Source: Clostridiales bacterium (GTDB taxonomy: Bacteria; Bacillota; Clostridia; Christensenellales; Aristaeellaceae). From it: a stretch of 64,000 nt of DNA. The position numbers and the translations under genes were made by a program. The DNA lies in NCBI GenBank assembly GCA_012837525.1, contig DUQZ01000024.1, forward strand, positions 28,206 through 92,205. The letters run 5' to 3'. Numbering within the stretch: the first letter of the stretch is position 1; each line of letters starts with the position of its first letter. Under the pieces are notes generated by a model. That model was not told the DNA's origin and did not search any database. It worked only from the letters and a program-made list of their open reading frames with translations. This document shows positions 8,919 through 16,694 of this stretch, piece after piece.

Positions 8919-9688
8919 AAACGCTCCAGTCTGCGAAAGCCCATATCCATCAACCGCTTGACCAGCGCGCTGGCAAGCAGGCTGAGCGCCACGATGATGA
9001 TGGTCCAGGCGAACAAATCCGCCGTGTAATAATTGACCTTCACGCGGTAGAGCGCTTCGCCGATGGTGCCGTTTGGAATACCGATGACCTCCGCCGCGAT
9101 GCCGCTTTTAAAGCACAGCCCGAGGGCCGTGACAGCGCCCGCGCGCAGGTAGGGCATCATCTGCGGAAGGTTGATGTAGAACAGCCGCCGGAAGAAGGGC
9201 ACCCGAAACACCGTCGCCATCTGCCCCAGCTTGGGATCGCGGTTTTTGATGCCCTCCAGCAAGTTGAGGTAAATGACCGGAAAGCCAATCACAAAGGCGA
9301 TGAGGGTGGACAGCCAGCGCGTGGACACCAGGATGATGGCCAGAATGACGAAGCTCGCCACCGGCACTGAGCGCGCGGCGGACACCAGCGGGGCGGCCAA
9401 CTCCTTCACCAGCACGGATTTGTGCGCGCCGGCAGCCAAAAGCAGCGCCGCGACCAGGCTGGCCAAAAAGCCCAGCAGGATCCGGAGGGTGGACGTCAAG
9501 GCAGCCTGATAAGTATCTCCTTTGAGCAATAGCCTGGCCAGACTGTTCAAAACGCGAAGCGGTGAGGCGAGTAAAAACTCATGCCCCACCGCGATGGCGG
9601 CAAACTGCCACACGACCAGCCAAAACAGGATGGCCAGCAGGCGGTATGCCCGGTTTTTTATTTTAGGGGAGGTAATAGAAGTCATCAT
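8915..9688 (-). CDS. ABC transporter permease, NitT/TauT type
   Basis: A binding-protein-dependent permease with about six transmembrane helices. The cytoplasmic EAA-like loop is near LLEGIKNRDPKLGQMATVF. LPQMMPYLRAGAVTALGLCFKSGIAAEVIG is the stretch usual for SsuC/TauC-type proteins. The frame is open to 9727, but the tandem ATGs at 9688 and 9685 are the more likely start: they give a short overlap with the upstream gene and a normal N-terminus before the first helix. It sits between the binding-protein gene and the ATPase gene and is coupled to both by overlaps. The substrate is unknown. Confidence 0.82.
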   Translation of the reverse strand: MMTSITSPKIKNRAYRLLAILFWLVVWQFAAIAVGHEFLLASPLRVLNSLARLLLKGDTYQAALTSTLRILLGFLASLVAALLLAAGAHKSVLVKELAAPLVSAARSVPVASFVILAIILVSTRWLSTLIAFVIGFPVIYLNLLEGIKNRDPKLGQMATVFRVPFFRRLFYINLPQMMPYLRAGAVTALGLCFKSGIAAEVIGIPNGTIGEALYRVKVNYYTADLFAWTIIIVALSLLASALVKRLMDMGFRRLERL

Positions 9689-10604
9689 CGGGCAGGCTGC
9701 CGCCTGTCGTCTGGGGGTTTTGATCAAACAGCATCTGATAAAATGGGGTCAGCATGGATTTCATCTCTTCCCCCTTAACAAAGGAGATGCTGCAGTGCGG
9801 CAGGGCTTTTTCCGCCATGGGCGCCGCGAAGATGTCAAACTCCCCAATCAAAGCCGCGGCCTCTTTCACATTGGCGTTGACATAGGCGACAGAGGCTTCG
9901 TAGTCGCCCAGGAAGTCAGCAAGGGCATCACCATGCTGCGCGATGACGTCCTGCCGGGCGACGGTGACGCCGGTGATCAGCGTGCCCTGGCCCAGGGCTT
10001 CCCATTCCTGGTTCAAATCCAGCGCGACCTTGATATCCGGGCTTTTGCTTTGCGCGATGGTGACAAAGGGCTGGGGCAGCAGCGCCACGCCTGTTTCATC
10101 GGCCATGAGCGCGGCCAGTACCTCGGCGTGCTCGGCCTTCCATTCCACGGTGATGTCACCGATGCCGGCGGAAGTGAGCAGGTGGTTTAAGACATATTCC
10201 GGCGTGGACGCCTTGCCGCTGGCGTAGAGGGTGCGGCCCTTTAAATCTGCCAGGGTCTTCACGCTCTCGCCCCGCTCCACGATGTACAGCACGCCCAGGG
10301 TGTTCACATTCACCACCTTAATGGCGCCTTTGCTGTTGGCGTACAGGATGGCCGCCAGGTTAACCGGCACGCAGGCCAGGTCCAGTTCGCCCTTCATCAG
10401 GGAGGGCACCAGGGCATCCGGGCTACCAAAGAGGGTGAAGGCATAGTTGTCCTTGCCCTCGTTGTCCTTCATCATTTTGACCAGGCCCATGGCCGTCGGC
10501 CCTTTGAGAGCGCCTATGCGCAAGGCTTCCTGTCCCTCTGCGAAGGCCAGGCTCAGGCCCAGCATCAGCACCAGGGCCAGCAGCAGACTGAAGCATTTTT
10601 TCAT
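9663..10604 (-). CDS. ABC transporter substrate-binding protein (NMT1/SsuA-like)
   Basis: A 313-residue periplasmic-binding-protein fold. The N-terminal signal peptide ends in AFAEGQ and has no lipobox cysteine, so it looks like a signal peptidase I type. LRIGALKGPTAMGLVKMM opens the mature protein, and the GELDLACVPVNLAAILY and GRTLYASGKASTPEYVLN segments are typical of the NitT/TauT/NMT1 binding proteins. How it is tethered in a monoderm cell is not evident. It starts 15 nt after the stop of the hydrogenase catalytic subunit gene, with no terminator between, so it appears to belong to that operon. That position is the odd point. The substrate could be sulfonate-, nitrate-, thiamine-precursor- or tungstate-like, and I cannot choose. 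Confidence 0.83.
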   Translation of the reverse strand: MKKCFSLLLALVLMLGLSLAFAEGQEALRIGALKGPTAMGLVKMMKDNEGKDNYAFTLFGSPDALVPSLMKGELDLACVPVNLAAILYANSKGAIKVVNVNTLGVLYIVERGESVKTLADLKGRTLYASGKASTPEYVLNHLLTSAGIGDITVEWKAEHAEVLAALMADETGVALLPQPFVTIAQSKSPDIKVALDLNQEWEALGQGTLITGVTVARQDVIAQHGDALADFLGDYEASVAYVNANVKEAAALIGEFDIFAAPMAEKALPHCSISFVKGEEMKSMLTPFYQMLFDQNPQTTGGSLPDDDFYYLP

Positions 10605-10619
10605 GGATTTCTCTCCCTT

Positions 10620-12392
10620 TTATGCAGTGGTCGTCTCTTCAACCGGGTGCTTGTACTTAGGCCGCGGCGTGTAATGGGTGTGCAGCAGGTAATGCGCCCG
10701 CTTGCTGCCCTGCTCGCCCAAGAACTCCTTGTACAGGCGCTGGATGCCCGGGTTTTCGTGGCTCTTGCGCTTCTTCATGCCCACATCGGCCTTGTAGAGG
10801 GCCTTGGCGCGCTCCACCCTGGGGTCGGTGCGCAGGCGGTCAATGGCCGATACCACGGGCTGGCCGCCGCCGTTGACGCAGCCGCCGGGGCAGCCCATGA
10901 CCTCGATGAAGTGGAAGGTTTTCTCGCCGTTTTTGATCTGATCAAGCAGCGTCTTGGCGTTGGCGGTGCCGTGGACGGCCGCCACATGCAGGGTAAGGTC
11001 CCCGATTTTGATGTCGGCTTCCTTCACGCCTTTCAGGCCGCGTACCGCGTGGAAATCCAGGTCCTCCAGGGTTTCGCCGCTGATGGTCTCATAGGCGGTG
11101 CGCAGCGCGGCTTCCATCACGCCACCGGTGGCGCCAAAGATGGTGCCGGCGCCGGTGCTGTCGCCCAGGAGGGAGTCAAACTCCTCATCCGGCAGGCTCA
11201 AAAAATCAATGCCGTTTGATTTAATCATCCGGGCCAGTTCGCGCGTGGTGATGACGGCGTCCACATCCGGTGTGCCCATGGCGGACAGCTCCTCACGCCC
11301 GGCCTCGATCTTCTTGGCGGTGCAGGGCATCACCGATACAACGGCGATGTTGCGGGAGGGGATGCCTGCCTTTTCGGCGTAATAGCTCTTGATGATGGCG
11401 CCCATCATCTCATGCGGGGACTTGCAGGAGGACAGGTTGGGGATGAACTCGGGGTAGAAGGTCTCACAGAAGTTGATCCAGCCGGGTGAGCAGGAGGTGA
11501 TCATGGGCAGAACACCCTTGTTTTGGATGCGCTCGATCAGCTCGTTGGCCTCCTCCATGATGGTGAGGTCGGCGGTGAAGTCGGTGTCAAACACCTGGTC
11601 AAAGCCCAGCCTGCGCAGGGCGGAGACCATCTTGCCGGTCACGTTGGTGCCCATGGGCAGGCCAAACTCCTCACCCAAGGCGGCGCGCACGGCCGGCGCG
11701 GTCTGCACCACCACGTGCTTGGTGGGGTCATGCAGCATGCGCCATACCGCGGGGGATTCTTCCTTCTCCCGCAGCGCGCCCACCGGGCAGGCGGCGATGC
11801 ACTGGCCGCAGCCGATGCAGGCGGTGTCACTGAGGTGGGACTTGAAGGCGGACTGGATGCTGGTATCAAAGCCGCGGCCAACCGGGCCAATCACGCCCAC
11901 AGCCTGTGTTTTGTAGCAGGTGGCCACGCAGCGGCGGCACACGATGCACTTGTCGTTGTCGCGCACAACGGCGGGCGACATGTCATCAATGGGGTGCTCC
12001 GTCCGCTTGCCGACAAAGGCGTCCGCGTCGGTGACTTCCAGCTCCTTGGACAGGCGCTGCAGTTCGCAGTTCTGGCTGCGCACGCAGGACAGGCACTTCT
12101 TGTCGTGGTTGGAGAGGATCAATTCCAGCACGGTTTTGCGGGCGTGGCGCACGCGGCGGGTGTTGGTTTTGACGTCCATGCCCTCCGTCGCCGGCAGCAC
12201 GCAGGCAGCCTGCAGGGTGCGGGCGCCGGTTTCCACCACGCACATGCGGCAGGCGCCGATCTCGTTGATCTCTTCCAGGAAGCACAGGGTGGGGATGCGA
12301 ATATGGGCCTTGCGAGCGGCGTCCAGCACCGTCGCGCCCTGCTCCACCTCCACCTTGATGCCATCGATGGTCAGCGTAATCATCTTGCTCAT
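10620..12392 (-). CDS. hndD: [FeFe]-hydrogenase catalytic subunit, NAD(P)H-dependent type (HndD/HydA)
   Basis: About 590 residues. In order: an N-terminal [2Fe-2S] domain (CFLEEINEIGACRMC, residues about 1-78), a His-Cys [4Fe-4S] segment (HDKKCLSCVRSQNC), two [4Fe-4S] ferredoxin motifs (CIVCRRCVATC and CIGCGQCIAACP), then the H-cluster domain with TSCSPGW, MPCTAKKIE and EVMGCPGGCVNGGGQP, and a C-terminal HYLLHTHY tail. It evolves or oxidises H2 in the cytosol as part of the Hnd/HydABC complex, possibly by electron bifurcation with NADH and ferredoxin. The frame is open to 12404, but ATG at 12392 has a GGAGG site five bases upstream and is the better start. The first H-cluster motif has Ser where the C. 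pasteurianum enzyme has its second Cys. Confidence 0.95.
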   Translation of the reverse strand: MSKMITLTIDGIKVEVEQGATVLDAARKAHIRIPTLCFLEEINEIGACRMCVVETGARTLQAACVLPATEGMDVKTNTRRVRHARKTVLELILSNHDKKCLSCVRSQNCELQRLSKELEVTDADAFVGKRTEHPIDDMSPAVVRDNDKCIVCRRCVATCYKTQAVGVIGPVGRGFDTSIQSAFKSHLSDTACIGCGQCIAACPVGALREKEESPAVWRMLHDPTKHVVVQTAPAVRAALGEEFGLPMGTNVTGKMVSALRRLGFDQVFDTDFTADLTIMEEANELIERIQNKGVLPMITSCSPGWINFCETFYPEFIPNLSSCKSPHEMMGAIIKSYYAEKAGIPSRNIAVVSVMPCTAKKIEAGREELSAMGTPDVDAVITTRELARMIKSNGIDFLSLPDEEFDSLLGDSTGAGTIFGATGGVMEAALRTAYETISGETLEDLDFHAVRGLKGVKEADIKIGDLTLHVAAVHGTANAKTLLDQIKNGEKTFHFIEVMGCPGGCVNGGGQPVVSAIDRLRTDPRVERAKALYKADVGMKKRKSHENPGIQRLYKEFLGEQGSKRAHYLLHTHYTPRPKYKHPVEETTTA

Positions 12393-12403
12393 CTTAACCT
12401 CCA

Positions 12404-14197
12404 TTACACCTTGATGATGGCATCAAAGTGACATTTCTCGATGCAGGAATTGCATTTAATGCACTTGTCCACGTCAATCACGTGCTGCTCACGGGCGGTG
12501 CCTGTGATGGCGCCCACCGGGCACACGCGGGAGCAGGCGGTGCAGCCGCGGCATTTGCCGGTGATTTCCAGGTGCAGCAGCTCGCGGCAGTGGTGCGCGG
12601 GGCATCGTTTTTCCTTGATGTGGGCCTCATACTCCTCGCGGAAGTATTTGATGGTGGACAAAACGGGGTTGGGCGCGGTTTGGCCCAGGCCGCACAATGC
12701 CGTGTCGCTGATGGACTCGGCCAGCGCTTCCAGGCGCTCCAGGTCGCCCTCCTCGCCCTTGCCTTCCACGATGCGCTCCAAAATTTCAAGCATGCGCTTG
12801 GTGCCTACGCGGCAGGGGGTGCACTTGCCGCAGGACTCATCCACGGTGAAGTCCAGGAAGAAGCGGGCGATGTCCACCATGCAGTTGTCCTCGTCCATGA
12901 CGATCATGCCGCCGGAGCCCATCATGGAGCCGATCTCCACCAGGGAGTCGTACTCAATGGGCACGTCAATCAAACTTTCTGGGATGCAGCCGCCGGAGGG
13001 GCCGCCCGTTTGTACGGCCTTGAACTGCTTGCCGCCGGGGATGCCGCCGCCGATGTCATAAATGACCTGGCGCAGCGGGGTGCCCATGGATACCTCCACC
13101 AGACCCGTGTTGTTGATTTTGCCGCCCAGGGCAAACACCTTGGTGCCCGGGGAGCGCTTTGTGCCCATCGAGCGGAACCAGTCCGCGCCGTGGATCAAGA
13201 TCTGCGGGATATTGGCGTAGGTTTCCACGTTGTTGATGTTGGTGGGCAGGTTAAACAAGCCCTGGGTAGCCGGGAAGGGCGGTTTGGGCTTGGGCTCGCC
13301 GCGGTTGCCCTCGATGGAGGTCATCAGGGCCATTTCTTCGCCGCACACAAAGGCACCGGCGCCCAGGCGGATATGCACATCAAAGCTGAAATCCGTGCCC
13401 AGGATGTTCTTGCCAAGCAGGCCGTACTCCCGCGCCTGGTGGATGGCAATCTTCAAACGGTTGACCGCGATGGGGTACTCCGCGCGCACATAGATATAGC
13501 CCTCGTCCGCGCCAATCGCGTAGCCGCAGATGGCCATGGCTTCCAGCACGGAGTGCGGGTCGCCCTCCAGCACGGAGCGGTCCATGAACGCGCCGGGGTC
13601 GCCCTCGTCCGCGTTGCAGATAACATACTTTTTCTCGCTGGGCACATCCTTGCAAAACTGCCATTTCAGCCCCGTGGGGAAGCCGCCGCCGCCCCGGCCC
13701 CGAAGGCCCGATGCCTTGATGACATCCACCACTTCCTGGGGGCTCATCTTGGTGAGCGCGTCACCCAGGGCCTTGTAGCCGTCAAAGGCGATGTACTCAT
13801 CGATCTTCTCCGGGTCAATCACGCCGCAGTTGCGCAGGGCGATGCGGTCCTGGTGCTTGTAAAACTCGATGTCGTTGAGGGACTGGCCTTCCTCCACCGC
13901 GTCTTCGGTGTGGTGGTAGACCAGATGGCGCACAATGCGGCCTTTGAGCATGTGCTCGGCCACGATCTCGTCCACGTCCTCCGCGCGCACGCGGGAGTAG
14001 AAGGTGCCCTCCGGGTACACGATGACCACCGGGCCGGCCTCGCACAGGCCGAAGCAGCCGGTCTTGACCAGGCTGACTTCCTTGTCCAGCTTGTGCAGCT
14101 TGAGCTGCTGCTCAAAGCGCTCCATCAGCGTTTCGGAGCCCGATGAGGTGCAGCCGGTGCCGCCGCAGACCAAAATATGTGAGCGATAGATAATCAT
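12404..14197 (-). CDS. hndC: NuoF-like NADH-binding flavo-iron-sulfur subunit (HndC/HydB)
   Basis: A 597-residue NADH-dehydrogenase subunit of the hydrogenase complex. The N-terminal thioredoxin-like [2Fe-2S] domain has CGGTGCTSSG and KTGCFGLCEAGP. The NuoF core has the FMN/NADH site RGRGGGGFPTG and CNADEGDPGAFMDR. An SLBB-like region and the ESCGKCTPCRVGTKR cluster motif follow, and the C-terminus ends in a two-cluster ferredoxin domain (CRGCTACSRVCP, CIKCNSCIEKC). It passes electrons between NAD(H) and the hydrogenase subunit. It overlaps hndB by four nt (ATGA) and ends 11 nt before the preferred hndD start, so the trio is tightly coupled. The domain order is exactly that of HndC/HydB in bifurcating hydrogenases. 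Confidence 0.95.
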   Translation of the reverse strand: MIIYRSHILVCGGTGCTSSGSETLMERFEQQLKLHKLDKEVSLVKTGCFGLCEAGPVVIVYPEGTFYSRVRAEDVDEIVAEHMLKGRIVRHLVYHHTEDAVEEGQSLNDIEFYKHQDRIALRNCGVIDPEKIDEYIAFDGYKALGDALTKMSPQEVVDVIKASGLRGRGGGGFPTGLKWQFCKDVPSEKKYVICNADEGDPGAFMDRSVLEGDPHSVLEAMAICGYAIGADEGYIYVRAEYPIAVNRLKIAIHQAREYGLLGKNILGTDFSFDVHIRLGAGAFVCGEEMALMTSIEGNRGEPKPKPPFPATQGLFNLPTNINNVETYANIPQILIHGADWFRSMGTKRSPGTKVFALGGKINNTGLVEVSMGTPLRQVIYDIGGGIPGGKQFKAVQTGGPSGGCIPESLIDVPIEYDSLVEIGSMMGSGGMIVMDEDNCMVDIARFFLDFTVDESCGKCTPCRVGTKRMLEILERIVEGKGEEGDLERLEALAESISDTALCGLGQTAPNPVLSTIKYFREEYEAHIKEKRCPAHHCRELLHLEITGKCRGCTACSRVCPVGAITGTAREQHVIDVDKCIKCNSCIEKCHFDAIIKV

Positions 14198-14592
14198 TTT
14201 GCGTCTCCCTTCTCCGCGTCAAGGCCCTGGCTGGTGATGGTGAACTCCCGCACCGGGTTGCCGTTGACAATATGCTCAGATACGATGCGCGCCGCCTTTT
14301 TCTCGTCCAGGTTCACATAGGTGACCTTCTCCTGCCCGGGGACGAAGACGTCGGCCATGGGCTCAAAGCGGCAGGTGCCCACGCAGCCGGTTTGGGAGAT
14401 GGTGACATGGTTCAGCTTGCGCTTGCTGGCCTCTGTCATAAACGCCATCATCACATTGCGCGCGCCTGCCGCGATGCCGCAGGTGGCCATGCCAACCACA
14501 ACGCGCACCTCGCTGCCCTTGTCCTCCCGCCGCAGGTTGATGCGCTGCAGGGTCTCCTGGCGGATCTGCTCCAGTTCCTGTAAGGATTTCAT
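14194..14592 (-). CDS. hndB: Thioredoxin-like [2Fe-2S] ferredoxin subunit (HndB-like)
   Basis: A 132-residue protein with the HndB layout: a short helical N-terminus (LQELEQIRQETLQRINLR) and a thioredoxin-like [2Fe-2S] domain whose four cysteines are in GMATCGIAAGARN and SQTGCVGTCRFEP. It is the small electron-transfer or assembly subunit of HndABCD-type hydrogenases. Both ends overlap the neighbouring genes by 4 nt (ATGA), which is strong evidence for coordinated synthesis with the GHKL protein upstream and hndC downstream. The first cysteine pair is more widely spaced than in NuoE, as in other HndB proteins. There is no signal peptide. Confidence 0.9.
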   Translation of the reverse strand: MKSLQELEQIRQETLQRINLRREDKGSEVRVVVGMATCGIAAGARNVMMAFMTEASKRKLNHVTISQTGCVGTCRFEPMADVFVPGQEKVTYVNLDEKKAARIVSEHIVNGNPVREFTITSQGLDAEKGDAK

Positions 14593-15143
14593 GATGTGAT
14601 TCCTCCCAACGTATTTTCAGTCATGTCTCTTAGGCAGGCTGTCAGCCATAAGGCGACATCAGGGGTGGTGATGGGCACTGTGCCCAGGGTCTGCTTGATT
14701 TGCCGGGTATCAAGCACCTCGTTCGCGTCTTTTGATGACAGGCTGATCTCAAACTCGGGCTGGTCCGGATTGGCCAGGATGAGTGAAACCAGCGTGTCCT
14801 CCAGTTTGCCAAGGGGCGGGCAGTCGATATGCCGGGTGTCAAAGCTGGCGGTGACTGTGGTGCCAATTCCCGGTTCACTGGTTAAGCTGAAGCTGCCGCC
14901 GGTTGCCAGCGCGCTCTCCCTGGTCAGCGGGATGCCCAGGCCCACCTTGCGGGTGGTGCGGCTGGTGCCAAAGGGGCTATGCGCCAGCGCAGCCATTTCT
15001 TCATCCATCCCGCAGCCGTCATCCATCAGGGTAAGGGTGAGCAGCAGCTGCGCGCTGAGGTCGATTACAATCCGCACCGTCTTAGCGCCTGCCCGGATGC
15101 TGTTTTGCACCAGATCCAGCAGGTGCAGCGCGATTTCAGGCAT
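14589..15143 (-). CDS. GHKL ATPase-domain protein of hydrogenase operon
   Basis: A 184-residue protein starting with a histidine-kinase-like ATPase domain: LLDLVQNSIRAGA (N box), MDDGCGMDEE (G1), SPFGTSRTTRKVGLGIPL (G2 region) and EPGIGTTVTA. It has no dimerisation or phospho-acceptor histidine domain and no membrane segment, so it is not a complete sensor kinase. A C-terminal part of about 70 residues is of unknown fold. Similar genes sit between NuoE-like and NuoF-like genes in the hydrogenase operons of acetogens and other Clostridia, where their role is not settled. The TGATG overlap with hndA and the ATGA overlap with hndB tie it to the complex. A regulatory or assembly ATPase is my inference. 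Confidence 0.85.
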   Translation of the reverse strand: MPEIALHLLDLVQNSIRAGAKTVRIVIDLSAQLLLTLTLMDDGCGMDEEMAALAHSPFGTSRTTRKVGLGIPLTRESALATGGSFSLTSEPGIGTTVTASFDTRHIDCPPLGKLEDTLVSLILANPDQPEFEISLSSKDANEVLDTRQIKQTLGTVPITTPDVALWLTACLRDMTENTLGGITS

Positions 15144-15613
15144 CAGTCCTCATACAGGGACAGGATGGCGGGGACCTCGTCCGGCGTTACCCGACCGTGC
15201 ACCGCCTCGCCCACGGTCAACACTGGCGCTAAGCCGCAGGCGCCCAGGCAGCGGGTGGCCAGCAGCGTGAACTTGCCGTCCTTGGTGGTGCCGCCCGGCT
15301 GGATGCCCAGGGAATCGGATAGCTTGTCCAGCACCGCCTGCGCCCCCTTGACATAGCAGGCCGTGCCCATGCACACGCTGATCACGTGCTCGCCCTTGGG
15401 CTCCAGCGAGAAATGCGAATAGAAGGTGGCCACACCGTACACTTCACTCAGCGTGATGTCCAGGCCCTCCGCGATCTCGATCTGAACGTCCTGGGGCAGG
15501 TAGCCGAAGATTTCCTGCGCGGCGTGCATGATGGGCATCAAGGGGCCGGGCTCGTCCTTGTGCTCGGCGATCACCTTGCGCAGCTGCTCCATTTTCTCCT
15601 TCTTGTCAACCAT
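15143..15613 (-). CDS. hndA: NuoE-like [2Fe-2S] subunit (HndA/HydC)
   Basis: A 156-residue thioredoxin-like [2Fe-2S] protein of the NuoE family at full family length. The N-terminal helical part includes MHAAQEIFGYLPQDVQ. The cluster cysteines are in CMGTACYVKGA and TRCLGACGLAP. It is the small electron-transfer subunit that works with the NuoF-like subunit and the catalytic hydrogenase. Its stop overlaps the start of the GHKL gene (TGATG). The upstream gap to the PHP gene is 46 nt with no terminator, so it is likely the fifth or sixth reading frame of the long operon and not its start. Confidence 0.94.
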   Translation of the reverse strand: MVDKKEKMEQLRKVIAEHKDEPGPLMPIMHAAQEIFGYLPQDVQIEIAEGLDITLSEVYGVATFYSHFSLEPKGEHVISVCMGTACYVKGAQAVLDKLSDSLGIQPGGTTKDGKFTLLATRCLGACGLAPVLTVGEAVHGRVTPDEVPAILSLYED

Positions 15614-15659
15614 GATGTGCTCCCTTCCTTGTTGTTGATGTATGGTCTGCCCTGCCTAT

Positions 15660-16337
15660 TCACTCCTTGCCGAGGATTCTGAGCAAGGCCGTGATGTCCC
15701 GCGGGACGGGCAGGGCGTGGTCGCGTTCTGAGATCATGCCCAGTTGATGGGCGTCCGAGGAGTAAACCGGCAGGTGGCCTTGGGGGATTTCTTGCCCCGG
15801 GGACACCTCCACCGCGCGGAAACGGGGGCTTGCGGGCATAAAACCCAGCACCTGGATGAGGCCGTAGCCCCTGTGGATGTGCGCCGGAACGGTGACGCCG
15901 CCAAAGTGATGAACCATCCCAGATAGCTGAGTGATGTCCGCTGCCAGCGCGCCGATAAGCAGGGCGTCCTCCTCCCCCAGCGCCTGGTCCTGGCTGTCCA
16001 TGAGCAGCTGGCGGCCAAAGTAGTCGGGGCGGTTCTTTTCTGCCGGGTAAAGGGGTCGGATGGCGGCATCCATCTTCATGGCGCTGCCCACATCCAGAAA
16101 GTAGGCCAGTAAGTGGACTTCCTCGCTGGCGCACAATTCCATGCCGGGGAGGAAGAGCAGGCCTTCGCGCCTGGCGGCTTCTTCGCAGGCGGTCAGGTTG
16201 CCGCCCGTGTTGTGATCCGTCAGCGCGATCACATCCAGGCCCTTGAGCCGCGCCATCGCGCAGATGTTGGCCGGCGTCATGTCCTCCTGCGCGCAGGGGG
16301 ACAGGCAGCTGTGAATGTGCAGGTCGTAGTACAGCAA
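15660..16337 (-). CDS. PHP-domain metal-dependent phosphoesterase
   Basis: A 225-residue PHP domain protein. Metal-binding motifs are DLHIHSCLSPC at the start, LTDHNTGGN, the glutamate in LPGMELCASEEVHLL, a histidine in VPAHIHR and the late SSDAHQLG. The enzyme type hydrolyses phosphoesters, such as nucleoside phosphates, using two or three metal ions. The physiological substrate of the hydrogenase-linked PHP proteins is unknown to me. It lies three nt after the DRTGG gene and in the same operon as HndA. Its length fits a stand-alone PHP enzyme rather than a polymerase domain. The context suggests nucleotide signalling or clean-up linked to redox control, which is inference only. Confidence 0.88.
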   Translation of the reverse strand: MLYYDLHIHSCLSPCAQEDMTPANICAMARLKGLDVIALTDHNTGGNLTACEEAARREGLLFLPGMELCASEEVHLLAYFLDVGSAMKMDAAIRPLYPAEKNRPDYFGRQLLMDSQDQALGEEDALLIGALAADITQLSGMVHHFGGVTVPAHIHRGYGLIQVLGFMPASPRFRAVEVSPGQEIPQGHLPVYSSDAHQLGMISERDHALPVPRDITALLRILGKE

Positions 16338-16340
16338 GGG

Positions 16341-16685
16341 TTAATCCGAGGCCGGGACAAGCCCCTTTGCCATCAGCCGCCCGCAGATTTCATAGGCTGA
16401 CAGGGGCGAGGTGTAAACCGCGATGCCTTCCTCCAGCGCCTTAGCCAGCACCGCCTCCTCCATCTTTATGTCATCCGGCAGGATGACGCAGGCCATCTCG
16501 TGCAGGCTGGCCACCGCGATGACATTCAGGTGCGTCTGCACCGTCACCCAGGCCATGCCTGTCTGGCCCCTTGCCATCACCCAGCTGAGCAGGTCACACA
16601 CATAGCCGCAGGTGGCGTCGCGCGGCGCATCCGGCTGCGCAAGCGGCCTGGCCTTGATGAGGGCTGATAGTTCCGTCAGTGTCAT
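16341..16685 (-). CDS. DRTGG-domain protein, short form
   Basis: A 114-residue cytosolic protein that resembles the DRTGG domain, found in the N-terminal part of HPr kinase/phosphorylases and of some CBS and Pta proteins. Typical stretches are CGYVCDLLSWVM, TVQTHLNVIAVASL, CVILPDD and the C-terminal PLSAYEICGRLMAKG. It has no kinase P-loop. It is preceded by the HydS-like gene (9 nt) and followed by the PHP gene (3 nt). The role of this small ligand-binding domain in hydrogenase operons is not known. It may bind a phosphorylated or nucleotide signal. A second, divergent copy starts the operon at 18894. Confidence 0.8.
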   Translation of the reverse strand: MTLTELSALIKARPLAQPDAPRDATCGYVCDLLSWVMARGQTGMAWVTVQTHLNVIAVASLHEMACVILPDDIKMEEAVLAKALEEGIAVYTSPLSAYEICGRLMAKGLVPASD

Positions 16686-16694
16686 CCTTCCTCC

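Noticed and set aside
12428..14146. A 572-codon open frame on the plus strand opposite hndC
   Set aside because: It is the mirror of a certain gene in GC-rich DNA, is rich in His/Ala/Val/Gly as such shadows are, and shows no family motif or ribosome site.
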